Assembly: GCA_964618405.1 (NCBI GenBank)
Contig: CAZUAY010000171.1
Span: 1 to 8,597 of the forward strand
Direction of reading: 5' to 3'
Source: JBBQIY01 sp964618405
Lineage (GTDB): Bacteria; Verrucomicrobiota; Kiritimatiellia; RFP12; UBA3636
DNA length: 8,597 nucleotides
Shown here: piece by piece, positions 1 through 5,900 of the stretch
How the letters are laid out: every line of letters starts with the position of its first letter
Position numbering within the stretch: position 1 is the first letter of the stretch
The notes under the pieces: generated by a model
The model's database searches: none
The model's input: only the letters and a program-made list of their open reading frames with translations
Told to the model about the DNA's origin: nothing
Made by a program: the position numbers and the translations under genes

Positions 1-215
1 ACGGCCACTTTCTCGCCAGAACGAGGTGCGGGCACTAATACCAACCAGCGTTTCTTGGCTGCATCATTGTCAGGGATACTCCCCTGTTCTTTCGCCATCT
101 CAACAGGTAGATTATACAGACCTTCTTGATGCATCCACTTCATTTGTTCCTTACCATGCGTTGTTCCAAACACCGTTGTTTCTTTAACTGAATCAGCATC
201 ATCCACCTGCAACAT
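1..215 (-). CDS. Unrecognised protein, N-terminal part (cut by window edge)
   Basis: An open frame of 71 codons runs off the left edge without a stop, so the C-terminus is missing. It begins M-L-Q-V-D-D-A-D-S-V-K and ends near KKRWLVLVPAPRSGEKVAV. It is polar, with no signal peptide or membrane segment, so it is probably cytoplasmic. An in-frame TAG lies three codons upstream, so the start must be at or after 215. An AGAGGA sequence (218-223) is only 2 bases from the ATG but 5 bases from the next codon, TTG (210-212), which could be the real start. The gene starts 25 bases after the stop of the large lipoprotein gene on the same strand, which suggests co-transcription. I do not recognise the family and propose no function. 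It could also be a remnant, since only the first 71 codons are visible. Confidence 0.6.
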   Translation of the reverse strand, partial: MLQVDDADSVKETTVFGTTHGKEQMKWMHQEGLYNLPVEMAKEQGSIPDNDAAKKRWLVLVPAPRSGEKVA

Positions 216-240
216 AGTCCTCTAGAAACGCAACGGGGTT

Positions 241-3200
241 TTAAAAAGATCCTACAATCGTATCTGCAGTGCGTCCCTGCGTTTTGAGTGCGGCCTTCAT
301 GTATAAATCATAATCCGCAGAACCAAACATCGTACGCTCCAATACGGTTTTGCGTTGCACGGTCACTTCGAGTCGTCCCTGCTCTGTCTTGCGGGTTTCG
401 CAGGAGGTCGTCAACACCGTGCTTCCATCGTCAAGCGTGAAGTCATTCTTAGATGGCAAGAGCTCAACCCCAGAAATAATCGCGGGTAGTCGCACCGTCC
501 AGATCTCATCAAATTGGTTGGCTCCGCCACGGAAGAACGGAAGTCGTCTAACTCCGTAACGAGGCGCAATAGATGAGCTTTCGGCACCTGACAAACGGAG
601 GTTCATAAACCCGCCTTCATCAAGAGCCCATCCGGGCATGCGAATACGGAAGCTTCTTCTGCCAGGATACGACTGCGTGTCTGTTTTGTATGCTCCCTCG
701 AGCGCCGCGCTGCGTGAATACGCCGACACGACTTCGAGCACATGACGACGACGATCTTCAGGCATCATCTCTTCGTATAAACGTCTAAAGCCTTCCACTG
801 CTGAGCCATAATATTCGGTCTCGACATCCATGAACACCGTACCGTCTTCTTGCACGTCCATATTGTATCGTGTCGACACACATCGACCGTATCCAGCATC
901 AGGCCTCAGCTTCGTCCACTGCTTCGTCGCCACATCGGCCACCATCATACCGTCGGCACTTGTCGCACCAAGTTCAGCATACTGCGAGCCATCGTTGACA
1001 TAATAGGTCGCGTCACCATCGTCAACAGCAACCAAAATCGAATCAAACATATCATAAGACTCAACATCCAGGCGTTCAACATCACTCTCCAAACGGCTTC
1101 CATCAACGAACATAAACCGTGAATCTATCTCCACTGCGCGTAGCATGGACTGGAGCAAAATAGCGACATCGGCGGCATGTCCGTATCCAGAACGAAGCGT
1201 TTCGTCAGCAGTCGAGAGCATGGAGAGTGGCAAAGTCGTATAGCCAGGACCATTCACTCGAATGTTCTTCACGACGAAGTCACGGATAGCTCGCACGTTC
1301 CCAGCAACCGTCGTGATCCCTGCAACCAGCTCGGCCGCTTTCTTTGCCGAAAGCGGCTGCCCTCGCGCCTTTTCGTTCATGCTCTCTTGAATCATGGCAG
1401 CGTATCCAAAGGCGTCCACTTCGGGCAGCACGCCGTATGACCCACGAAACACATAGCGTGACGGCGGCAAATTGTCCTCGCGAATGATTCCCGCAAGGTT
1501 CGTGACCGAAACAAGAACCCCACCATCCTGAGTTTTATCAATGCTTAAGTCGACCGAATCTGCACCAGCTCCCTGCTTCGCAAAGGACACGCCATCTTTG
1601 CCTTTTATCGTTAGGGCCTGCCTCACGATGTCGTCAAAGCCGCCAAAACGCTTGGTGTAGGCGTGAAAGGGTGCACCATAGCATTGGCGGCGAATCGTGT
1701 AGTCGATGACACTTCCTACTTCGAGGCCAGGGAAGTTCACGACGAGCATCTTGCCAGCAGGATAACGTGGCGCTGATGCCACCCACGACTGATCCATGAT
1801 GTTCTTCTCAAGGTCAGTTACTTCATGTACAGCTCCGTCTGGACTGGTCACCGTCGCGGATACCAACTCAACAGAATCCATCGCGGGGTTGAAAGGTATT
1901 TTAATGTCGCCCTCTCGAATCTTACCGGCATACGAGAGAATCTTCTTGCGAACATGCACCGTCTCAACCCATGCGTTCGTTGCATTCTCGGGCTCTAGCA
2001 CGGTTTCCTCAAGGAGCACCAGTACATCGCCTGGCTTCTCCGCTTCCAACGGATTAGGGGCAGATTCCTCGTCTTGAAATTCAACCTCGCATCCACTAAA
2101 AATTGGCACCGCTCGCGCAGCCGCCTCAGTCTTTTGCAACGCCGATCTTAATTCCAAATACGCTTCGGGCGAATACAAGCTCTTCGACATCACAAAGCTT
2201 GTTTCGGCCAACAGCACACCGCTGGTGTAGGCCGTTCGTTGCGAATACGCCATCCCGTCGCACGCCACCTCGACATCGCCACCGCCTGCATAAGTGCAGT
2301 CCAAACCCGTCTGCAACGCAATGCGCTCCTCAACACCGCATGGGATTTCTGTTTCGAGTGGGAATCGGCGCTTCTCAAGCCCGGTGCCACCAATCAAATA
2401 ATTCACATAACCAAAGACCTCGGTAAGCCGTGGCAGAGTCACGACATTGACACCGCCCGTGATAATACTTTCCGGCACACAGTAATCGAAGGTAAAAGAA
2501 ATCGGCGTGGCAGTGTTTTGCATATCGGTAGGCGTGATCTGCAAATCCGTGAGAAACGCACCTGGAGCCGAGGCCTGTAGCATGCGCTCAACGAAGAGTC
2601 GCCGGTCTTCTCGTCGCATCCTGGAAAACCCACTCCGGTACATCGTGTCGTTAATGCCTTTGAGCGTGATGGAGCTTTTGGCGTATTGCCAGCCGTTGCT
2701 GATTGCACCCGTCGTTTCGATCGACACCATATTCTCTTCTGCAGGCAGTGCAGCCGATTCCAGCAAGGTTTCGCCTTCAGGCTTCGCGACGAGAAAACTT
2801 TTTTCGCAGAGGTACTCGGGGAGCAGGCGCGCAGAATTCTCGTTAGTAGGATCCATAAGAATGTAGGGGGCGGGATTTTCTGGACTAAGGTTTTCATTTG
2901 CGACGCCGACGATGGCGTGATTGAAATAAATTTGGGGAACATCGGGATCACGACGTTCGCCTACATGAATCAGAACAGGATACGCCTCGATTCCCGCCAT
3001 GCGGAGCATCACAACAAGGAGCGCCGCCTTATCGCGACAAACGCCATACTTGTTCTGGAACGTCAAGCAAACATCGTGCGGCTCGTAGCCTGGCGCTTCG
3101 TTTTCTGGCGTAATGCCCATGTAACGAATCTTCTGCGATACGTAGGTAAACACGCGCCATATTTTCTCATCGCGCGTCTTCGCATCTTTGATTAGATCAT

Positions 3201-4062
3201 CCACGGTCTGTTGCATTTCGGGCACGGTTGCGGCCATGCGCGGGGCACTAAGATTCCAGTACCATTTCGAAAGATCCTGCCAGCTCGGCAGCGTCGACAC
3301 CAGCAGACGCTGCGCGCACGTGTGCAGCGGGGGCATACTCGGTTCCGGAAAAGCCTGCGGCACATTCTGAACACTCCAGCGATGACGTGTCGAGCCATCC
3401 GCCTGCACCGTCGCCTGGTATTTCACCCCGTCGCGGATTTCATCGCGAATCTTGATCACCTTCAGCGGCAATGCGGCAGGCGCAATGATCTCATGAACCA
3501 GCTCGACGATCGGCGAGGTGATCTCAAACACTGCGTAGTCGCTGAAAGCGTTCGGGACACGTGCCTTGGTGGTGTTGCGCGTCACCACGAGGTGAAGCGT
3601 ATCGCCAATCTCCACGCCAGGAAATGCGAGGGTGAGGATCTTGTTGTTGGGATCGTAGATGTTTGAATCCATTTGACCCGGCTCGGTCATGAGTCGGCTG
3701 TTGCCCGCGACATCGATCTCCACTAAAGTGCCATCCAGTTTGATGATCTCAGCCTTGTCGACGACCACATCCCCGTAGGAGATGTTCATCCAAAACGAAG
3801 CTGTGCGCGAATTGCGTCTGCCTTTTTCGGTAAGAATCTTCTCGTACCACTCGTTCGTGCTCTTGCCCGTGCCATCGGGGTTGTACGATTCAACCGTGTA
3901 GTCGCACACCAGCACACTGTCGGCATCTGGATACGCCACAGCATCCACGGTGGTCGAACGCAACACAGCCTGCTCTCGATTGATCAGCGGCACGCCCACC
4001 GTGTGGCAGAGTCCACACCCTACCACCCCAATAAAAATACAGAATAAAACAAATCGCTTCAT
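241..4062 (-). CDS. Predicted lipoprotein with two DUF3857/transglutaminase-like units, the second catalytically degenerate
   Basis: This 1273-residue protein is probably exported and lipid-anchored: MKR, a hydrophobic stretch, then a lipobox VVGC with Cys16. The start is the ATG at 4062. The frame is open to an ATG at 4095, but that codon overlaps the -10 element, while 4062 has an AGAGGT ribosome site 4 bases upstream. Unit 1 has a DUF3857-like beta region (about 40-230, with FPGVEIGD near 150) and a transglutaminase-like core (about 270-410) with Cys342 (KYGVCRDKAALL), His382 (FNHAIVGV) and Asp404 (ILMDPTNE). Unit 2 repeats the plan: a DUF3857-like region at about 680-870 (FPGLEVGS near 780), then a core at about 900-1030 where Cys is replaced by Ala963 (GYGHAADVAILL), His by Asp1007 and only Asp1024 remains. 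The C-terminal ~240 residues look like beta-rich sequence. Proteins of this family are usually 600-700 residues, so this is an internal duplication or fusion. The substrate is unknown; transglutaminase-like cores can act as proteases or cross-linkers. Confidence is high for the architecture and low for function. Confidence 0.88.
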   Translation of the reverse strand: MKRFVLFCIFIGVVGCGLCHTVGVPLINREQAVLRSTTVDAVAYPDADSVLVCDYTVESYNPDGTGKSTNEWYEKILTEKGRRNSRTASFWMNISYGDVVVDKAEIIKLDGTLVEIDVAGNSRLMTEPGQMDSNIYDPNNKILTLAFPGVEIGDTLHLVVTRNTTKARVPNAFSDYAVFEITSPIVELVHEIIAPAALPLKVIKIRDEIRDGVKYQATVQADGSTRHRWSVQNVPQAFPEPSMPPLHTCAQRLLVSTLPSWQDLSKWYWNLSAPRMAATVPEMQQTVDDLIKDAKTRDEKIWRVFTYVSQKIRYMGITPENEAPGYEPHDVCLTFQNKYGVCRDKAALLVVMLRMAGIEAYPVLIHVGERRDPDVPQIYFNHAIVGVANENLSPENPAPYILMDPTNENSARLLPEYLCEKSFLVAKPEGETLLESAALPAEENMVSIETTGAISNGWQYAKSSITLKGINDTMYRSGFSRMRREDRRLFVERMLQASAPGAFLTDLQITPTDMQNTATPISFTFDYCVPESIITGGVNVVTLPRLTEVFGYVNYLIGGTGLEKRRFPLETEIPCGVEERIALQTGLDCTYAGGGDVEVACDGMAYSQRTAYTSGVLLAETSFVMSKSLYSPEAYLELRSALQKTEAAARAVPIFSGCEVEFQDEESAPNPLEAEKPGDVLVLLEETVLEPENATNAWVETVHVRKKILSYAGKIREGDIKIPFNPAMDSVELVSATVTSPDGAVHEVTDLEKNIMDQSWVASAPRYPAGKMLVVNFPGLEVGSVIDYTIRRQCYGAPFHAYTKRFGGFDDIVRQALTIKGKDGVSFAKQGAGADSVDLSIDKTQDGGVLVSVTNLAGIIREDNLPPSRYVFRGSYGVLPEVDAFGYAAMIQESMNEKARGQPLSAKKAAELVAGITTVAGNVRAIRDFVVKNIRVNGPGYTTLPLSMLSTADETLRSGYGHAADVAILLQSMLRAVEIDSRFMFVDGSRLESDVERLDVESYDMFDSILVAVDDGDATYYVNDGSQYAELGATSADGMMVADVATKQWTKLRPDAGYGRCVSTRYNMDVQEDGTVFMDVETEYYGSAVEGFRRLYEEMMPEDRRRHVLEVVSAYSRSAALEGAYKTDTQSYPGRRSFRIRMPGWALDEGGFMNLRLSGAESSSIAPRYGVRRLPFFRGGANQFDEIWTVRLPAIISGVELLPSKNDFTLDDGSTVLTTSCETRKTEQGRLEVTVQRKTVLERTMFGSADYDLYMKAALKTQGRTADTIVGSF

Positions 4063-4066
4063 GAAT

Positions 4067-4072
4067 ACCTCT
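4067..4072 (-). promoter_or_regulatory. Ribosome binding site that decides the lipoprotein gene start
   Basis: On the minus strand AGAGGT lies 4 bases before the ATG at 4062. The longer frame, from the ATG at 4095, has no comparable site and would begin inside the promoter. This supports the 1273-residue protein with an N-terminal MKR signal sequence. Confidence 0.65.
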
Positions 4073-4085
4073 TTCGTAGATTCGA

Positions 4086-4115
4086 AGTATACCAAAGCTC
4101 TTTTGTTTCGAGCAA
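4086..4115 (-). promoter_or_regulatory. Sigma-70-type promoter of the large lipoprotein gene
   Basis: Reading the minus strand, TTGCTC (4115-4110) and TATACT (4091-4086) are separated by 18 bases. The -10 matches the consensus at five of six positions and the -35 at three of six. The predicted transcript would start about 7 bases below the -10, giving a leader of under 20 bases before the ATG at 4062. The -35 hexamer overlaps one copy of the TTCGAGCA repeat. Confidence 0.55.
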
Positions 4116-4155
4116 ATTTATTCGAGCAGAACTATTTTCGAACTATTTTCGAGCA
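4107..4155. repeat. Short direct repeats upstream of the lipoprotein gene
   Basis: AACTATTTTCG occurs twice in perfect tandem (4130-4140 and 4141-4151). TTCGAGCA occurs three times (4107-4114, 4121-4128, 4148-4155). The repeats cover the -35 of the minus-strand promoter and the DNA just upstream. Spaced copies in this position could be binding sites for a regulator, or simply a small slippage product. No known operator is recognised. Confidence 0.6.
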
Positions 4156-4442
4156 ACACGATTTTTTAGACGCCCCTCTTCAAATTTTGGCTTGTTCGTT
4201 TACTTCCAGCAGATGCAAACTCTTGTTGTTACAGACCCCAGATGCTACTCATGCCGCGAAGGGAAAGAGCCGCAGAGCCATTCAAACCCCATAGGCTCCT
4301 TGCGCATCCTCGCGGCTCCGTTCAACAACATTTTATCCAATACGCAGTAAAAAGCCGTTTGCTCTCAATCCGGAATCGTCCTATAATTGCTGCCTGTTTG
4401 ATAAAATGCTATTCGTTCGGAAACATCACACCGCCGAAGGGC
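4156..4442. other. Non-coding stretch between divergent transcription units
   Basis: I find no convincing gene in these ~290 bases. The plus frame that enters the methyltransferase relic is open from 4242, but its translation upstream of 4443 resembles no protein I know and has no methyltransferase motifs. The stretch contains a 7-bp inverted repeat, GAGCCGC (4267-4273) with GCGGCTC (4312-4318), around a segment that loosely resembles degenerate dispersed repeats of environmental bacteria, plus the plus-strand promoter at 4359-4387. Confidence 0.5.
4359..4387 (+). promoter_or_regulatory. Sigma-70-type promoter facing the methyltransferase/DsrE relics and the sialidase gene
   Basis: TTGCTC (4359-4364) and a perfect TATAAT (4382-4387) are separated by exactly 17 bases, so transcription should start near 4394. 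The -35 hexamer is the same TTGCTC as in the divergent lipoprotein promoter. The first recognisable coding sequence downstream is the truncated methyltransferase, which lacks a start codon. The first good ribosome site belongs to the DsrE relic, and the first intact gene is the sialidase at 4837. This is therefore the best candidate promoter for the sialidase gene. Confidence 0.6.
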
Positions 4443-4715
4443 GTTGTAAGCTTGCTGTTCAATTTTCTGCACGCGGAAGAGCGAGGTCAACTGCTGGCTG
4501 AGGCATTCCGTGTTTTGCGCGAGGGTGGCACCTGCGGCATCGTGCACGGGAACGACGATTCCACGACTCCGCGAGGGCCGTCTATGGACATCCGGCTCAA
4601 ACCAGAACAGTGCGCCGCATGGGCGGAGGGTGCAGGATTTGTTATTGTTCAACCGCTCGGTGAGCTACCGCCCTATCACTACGGAATAGTAACCAAGAAA
4701 GGACAGGCCCTATGA
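4443..4715 (+). pseudogene. C-terminal remnant of a class I SAM-dependent methyltransferase
   Basis: About 90 residues, from VVSLLFNFLHAEER to the TGA at 4713, match the last part of a class I methyltransferase. They include the post-SAM-domain pattern FNFLHAEER, the helix LLAEAFRVLREGG, the conserved TPRGPSMDIR stretch, the PEQCAAWAEGAGF segment and the ending LPPYHYGIV. The N-terminal half, with the glycine-rich SAM-binding motif, is absent. Upstream sequence in all plus frames shows no such motif, and there is no in-frame ATG near the break. The surviving part has no internal stop or frameshift, which suggests recent loss. Its stop overlaps the ATG of the DsrE relic (ATGA, 4712-4715), so the two were an operon. 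A family protein of usual length would need roughly 100 or more further residues at the N-terminus. Confidence 0.72.
4698..4703 (+). promoter_or_regulatory. Ribosome binding site of the DsrE relic
   Basis: AAAGGA lies 8 bases before the ATG at 4712, inside the end of the methyltransferase remnant. It is a good site, so the 42-residue relic may still be translated although the protein is truncated. Confidence 0.6.
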
Positions 4716-4840
4716 AACTCGGTATTGTGATCCATTCAACAGACGCGGAGACGGTGTGGAATGGATTCCGCCTCGGTGTCTTCGCTCTAAAGCAAGGGGA
4801 TCAAGTCAAAATATTCTTGATGGCGAAAGGTGTCGTATGA
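4712..4840 (+). pseudogene. N-terminal remnant of a DsrE-family protein, possibly still translated as a leader
   Basis: The ATG at 4712 opens a 42-codon frame, MKLGIVIHSTDAETVWNGFR then LGVFALKQGDQVKIFLMAKG-VV, ending at the TGA at 4838. This is the beta-alpha-beta start of the DsrE/DsrF-like fold: the opening KLGIVIHS strand, the ETVWNGFRLGVFAL helix and the second strand VKIFLMAKG. Family proteins are about 110-120 residues, and the sequence normally continues after AKGV with an E-C segment bearing conserved cysteines; all of that is missing. DsrE proteins act in sulfur transfer or as small redox-related subunits, but this fragment lacks the functional cysteines. It overlaps the methyltransferase remnant by ATGA on the left and the sialidase start by ATGA on the right, so it could couple translation into the sialidase gene. 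Confidence 0.75.
4826..4830 (+). promoter_or_regulatory. Ribosome binding site that decides the sialidase start
   Basis: AAAGG lies 6 bases before the ATG at 4837 and within the last codons of the DsrE relic. The frame is open further upstream to an ATG at 4756, but that extra segment is only the out-of-frame reading of the DsrE relic, so 4837 is preferred. Confidence 0.65.
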
Positions 4841-5805
4841 AATTTAAACTTAAGCATCAGGCTCGCATTTTCGAGCCCGGCCCTTTCGGAGAATCCCACG
4901 CATCGACCCTTCTTCGGCTGACTGACGGAAGTTACTTGGCCGCTTGGTTTGCCGGGACGAAAGAAAGTGCGGTCGATGTTTCCATCTACGGTGCAATCCG
5001 TGATCCAAGTGGGAGATGGAGCGAGCCCATGCAATGGGCAAGAGCCTGCAACTCGCCACATTGGAATCCAGTTCTTTTTGCGCCACGAGACGGAATAGCC
5101 ATGCTGTTTTTTAAGGAAGGTTCTAGCTGCGACCACTGGAAGACGTGGGTCACCAGATCGCTTGACGGTGGAATTTCGTGGGAGAGGCCCAGCGAACTTG
5201 TCCCTGGTGACATCGGGGGACGTGGCCCTGTCAAAAACAAGCCCATCATCCTGTCTGATAGGTCTTGGCTTGCTCCAAACTCCCTTGAAGACGGTCATCG
5301 ATGGCGTGTTCTGACGGACTGTAGCCGAGACGGCGGTCTCACATGGACAGCCAGTCCGGAAGTCGCCATGGACAGAGCGGTGATTACGGGTGAAGGGGCC
5401 ATTCAGCCGACCCTTTGGGAATCATCCCCAGGCAATGTACACATGCTTACCCGAAGCTCATCAGGTTACATCTGCCGTAGTAACTCAAGCGACCATGGAA
5501 GGACTTGGAGCGAACTGAAACTGACTTCGCTTCCAAACAACAACAGTGGCATCGATCTCGACAGAGCGCCAAATGGAACCATCCTTCTGGCTTTCAACAA
5601 AGTATCGGAGAGGCGCCAGAGAACACCGCTGAACCTTGCCGTCTCTGTCGATAATGGAGAGGCTTGGCTGGATGTTTACGAACTTGAGATAGCACCTGGT
5701 GAATACTCCTATCCTACCGTGATTGCCACACCAACAGGTTTCGCTGGAACCTATACGTGGAATCGAGACTCAATCGTCTTCTGGGAGGGATTCCTTGAGA
5801 AGTGA
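4837..5805 (+). CDS. Sialidase-like glycosidase (BNR/Asp-box family, COG4692 type), cytoplasmic
   Basis: This 322-residue protein has the six-bladed-propeller pattern of predicted neuraminidases. Four Asp boxes (S-x-D-x-G-x-x-W) are visible: SLDGGISW (108-115), SRDGGLTW (163-170), SSDHGRTW (217-224) and SVDNGEAW (270-277). Family stretches include GESHASTLLRLTDG near 20, VKNKPI near 132, GAIQPTLW near 187, NNNSGID near 234 and the C-terminal GEYSYPTVI (288-296) followed by YTWNRDSIVFW, where the Tyr and Arg typical of the active site are expected. The expected reaction is removal of terminal sialic acid or a related sugar acid from a glycan. Relatives in this broad family have other specificities, so the substrate is uncertain. 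No signal peptide is present, so it would act on imported sugars. It begins in an ATGA overlap with the DsrE relic and sits 95 bases before the isomerase gene, probably in one transcript. Confidence 0.85.
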   Translation: MKFKLKHQARIFEPGPFGESHASTLLRLTDGSYLAAWFAGTKESAVDVSIYGAIRDPSGRWSEPMQWARACNSPHWNPVLFAPRDGIAMLFFKEGSSCDHWKTWVTRSLDGGISWERPSELVPGDIGGRGPVKNKPIILSDRSWLAPNSLEDGHRWRVLTDCSRDGGLTWTASPEVAMDRAVITGEGAIQPTLWESSPGNVHMLTRSSSGYICRSNSSDHGRTWSELKLTSLPNNNSGIDLDRAPNGTILLAFNKVSERRQRTPLNLAVSVDNGEAWLDVYELEIAPGEYSYPTVIATPTGFAGTYTWNRDSIVFWEGFLEK

Positions 5806-5812
5806 AATTTAA
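4838..5812. repeat. 10-bp direct repeat bracketing the sialidase gene
   Basis: TGAAATTTAA occurs at 4838-4847, one base into the start codon, and again at 5803-5812, beginning with the stop codon. The two copies frame the gene almost exactly. They could mark the ends of an inserted segment or be coincidence in AT-rich start and stop regions. Confidence 0.5.
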
Positions 5813-5858
5813 TTTAGTTGAATCCAATGCGAATTCTGTCTGACGTTTTGTGCTCGGG

Positions 5859-5864
5859 TATGAT
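5859..5864 (+). promoter_or_regulatory. Possible -10 element before the isomerase gene
   Basis: TATGAT matches the -10 consensus at five of six positions and lies 36 bases before the ATG at 5901. I see no good -35 at 16-18 bases upstream and no extended -10, so this may be a weak or regulated internal promoter, or chance. Read-through from the sialidase gene is equally possible. Confidence 0.3.
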
Positions 5865-5890
5865 AGACTCCCAGCAGTTCTTCGAACAAA

Positions 5891-5895
5891 AAGGA
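5891..5895 (+). promoter_or_regulatory. Ribosome binding site of the isomerase gene
   Basis: AAGGA lies 5 bases before the ATG at 5901. The frame is open back to a GTG at 5850, but that codon has no ribosome site and overlaps the candidate -10, so 5901 is chosen. Confidence 0.7.
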
Positions 5896-5900
5896 AAAAT

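Noticed and set aside
2439..2951. 170-codon frame inside the lipoprotein gene
   Set aside because: It is a shadow in another frame of the same strand; the main frame carries the clear transglutaminase and DUF3857 motifs throughout.
4267..4318. Inverted repeat GAGCCGC/GCGGCTC as a terminator
   Set aside because: The 38-base loop is too long and no T-run follows; at most it is a degenerate dispersed repeat.
4242..4442. The open frame upstream of the methyltransferase remnant, read as that enzyme's N-terminus
   Set aside because: The 67 residues show no SAM-binding glycine motif or other methyltransferase pattern, and the promoter at 4359-4387 lies inside this stretch.
4756..4836. A 27-residue N-terminal extension of the sialidase
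   Set aside because: This segment is the out-of-frame reading of the DsrE relic, contains no family sequence, and the start at 4837 has a well-placed ribosome site.
4440..4840. Integron attC-like cassette boundaries at the two junctions (GGGCGTTGTAAG and AGGTGTCGTATG look alike)
   Set aside because: The sequences do not fit the GTTRRRY/RYYYAAC core sites and no folded attC structure is seen; the likeness is probably chance.
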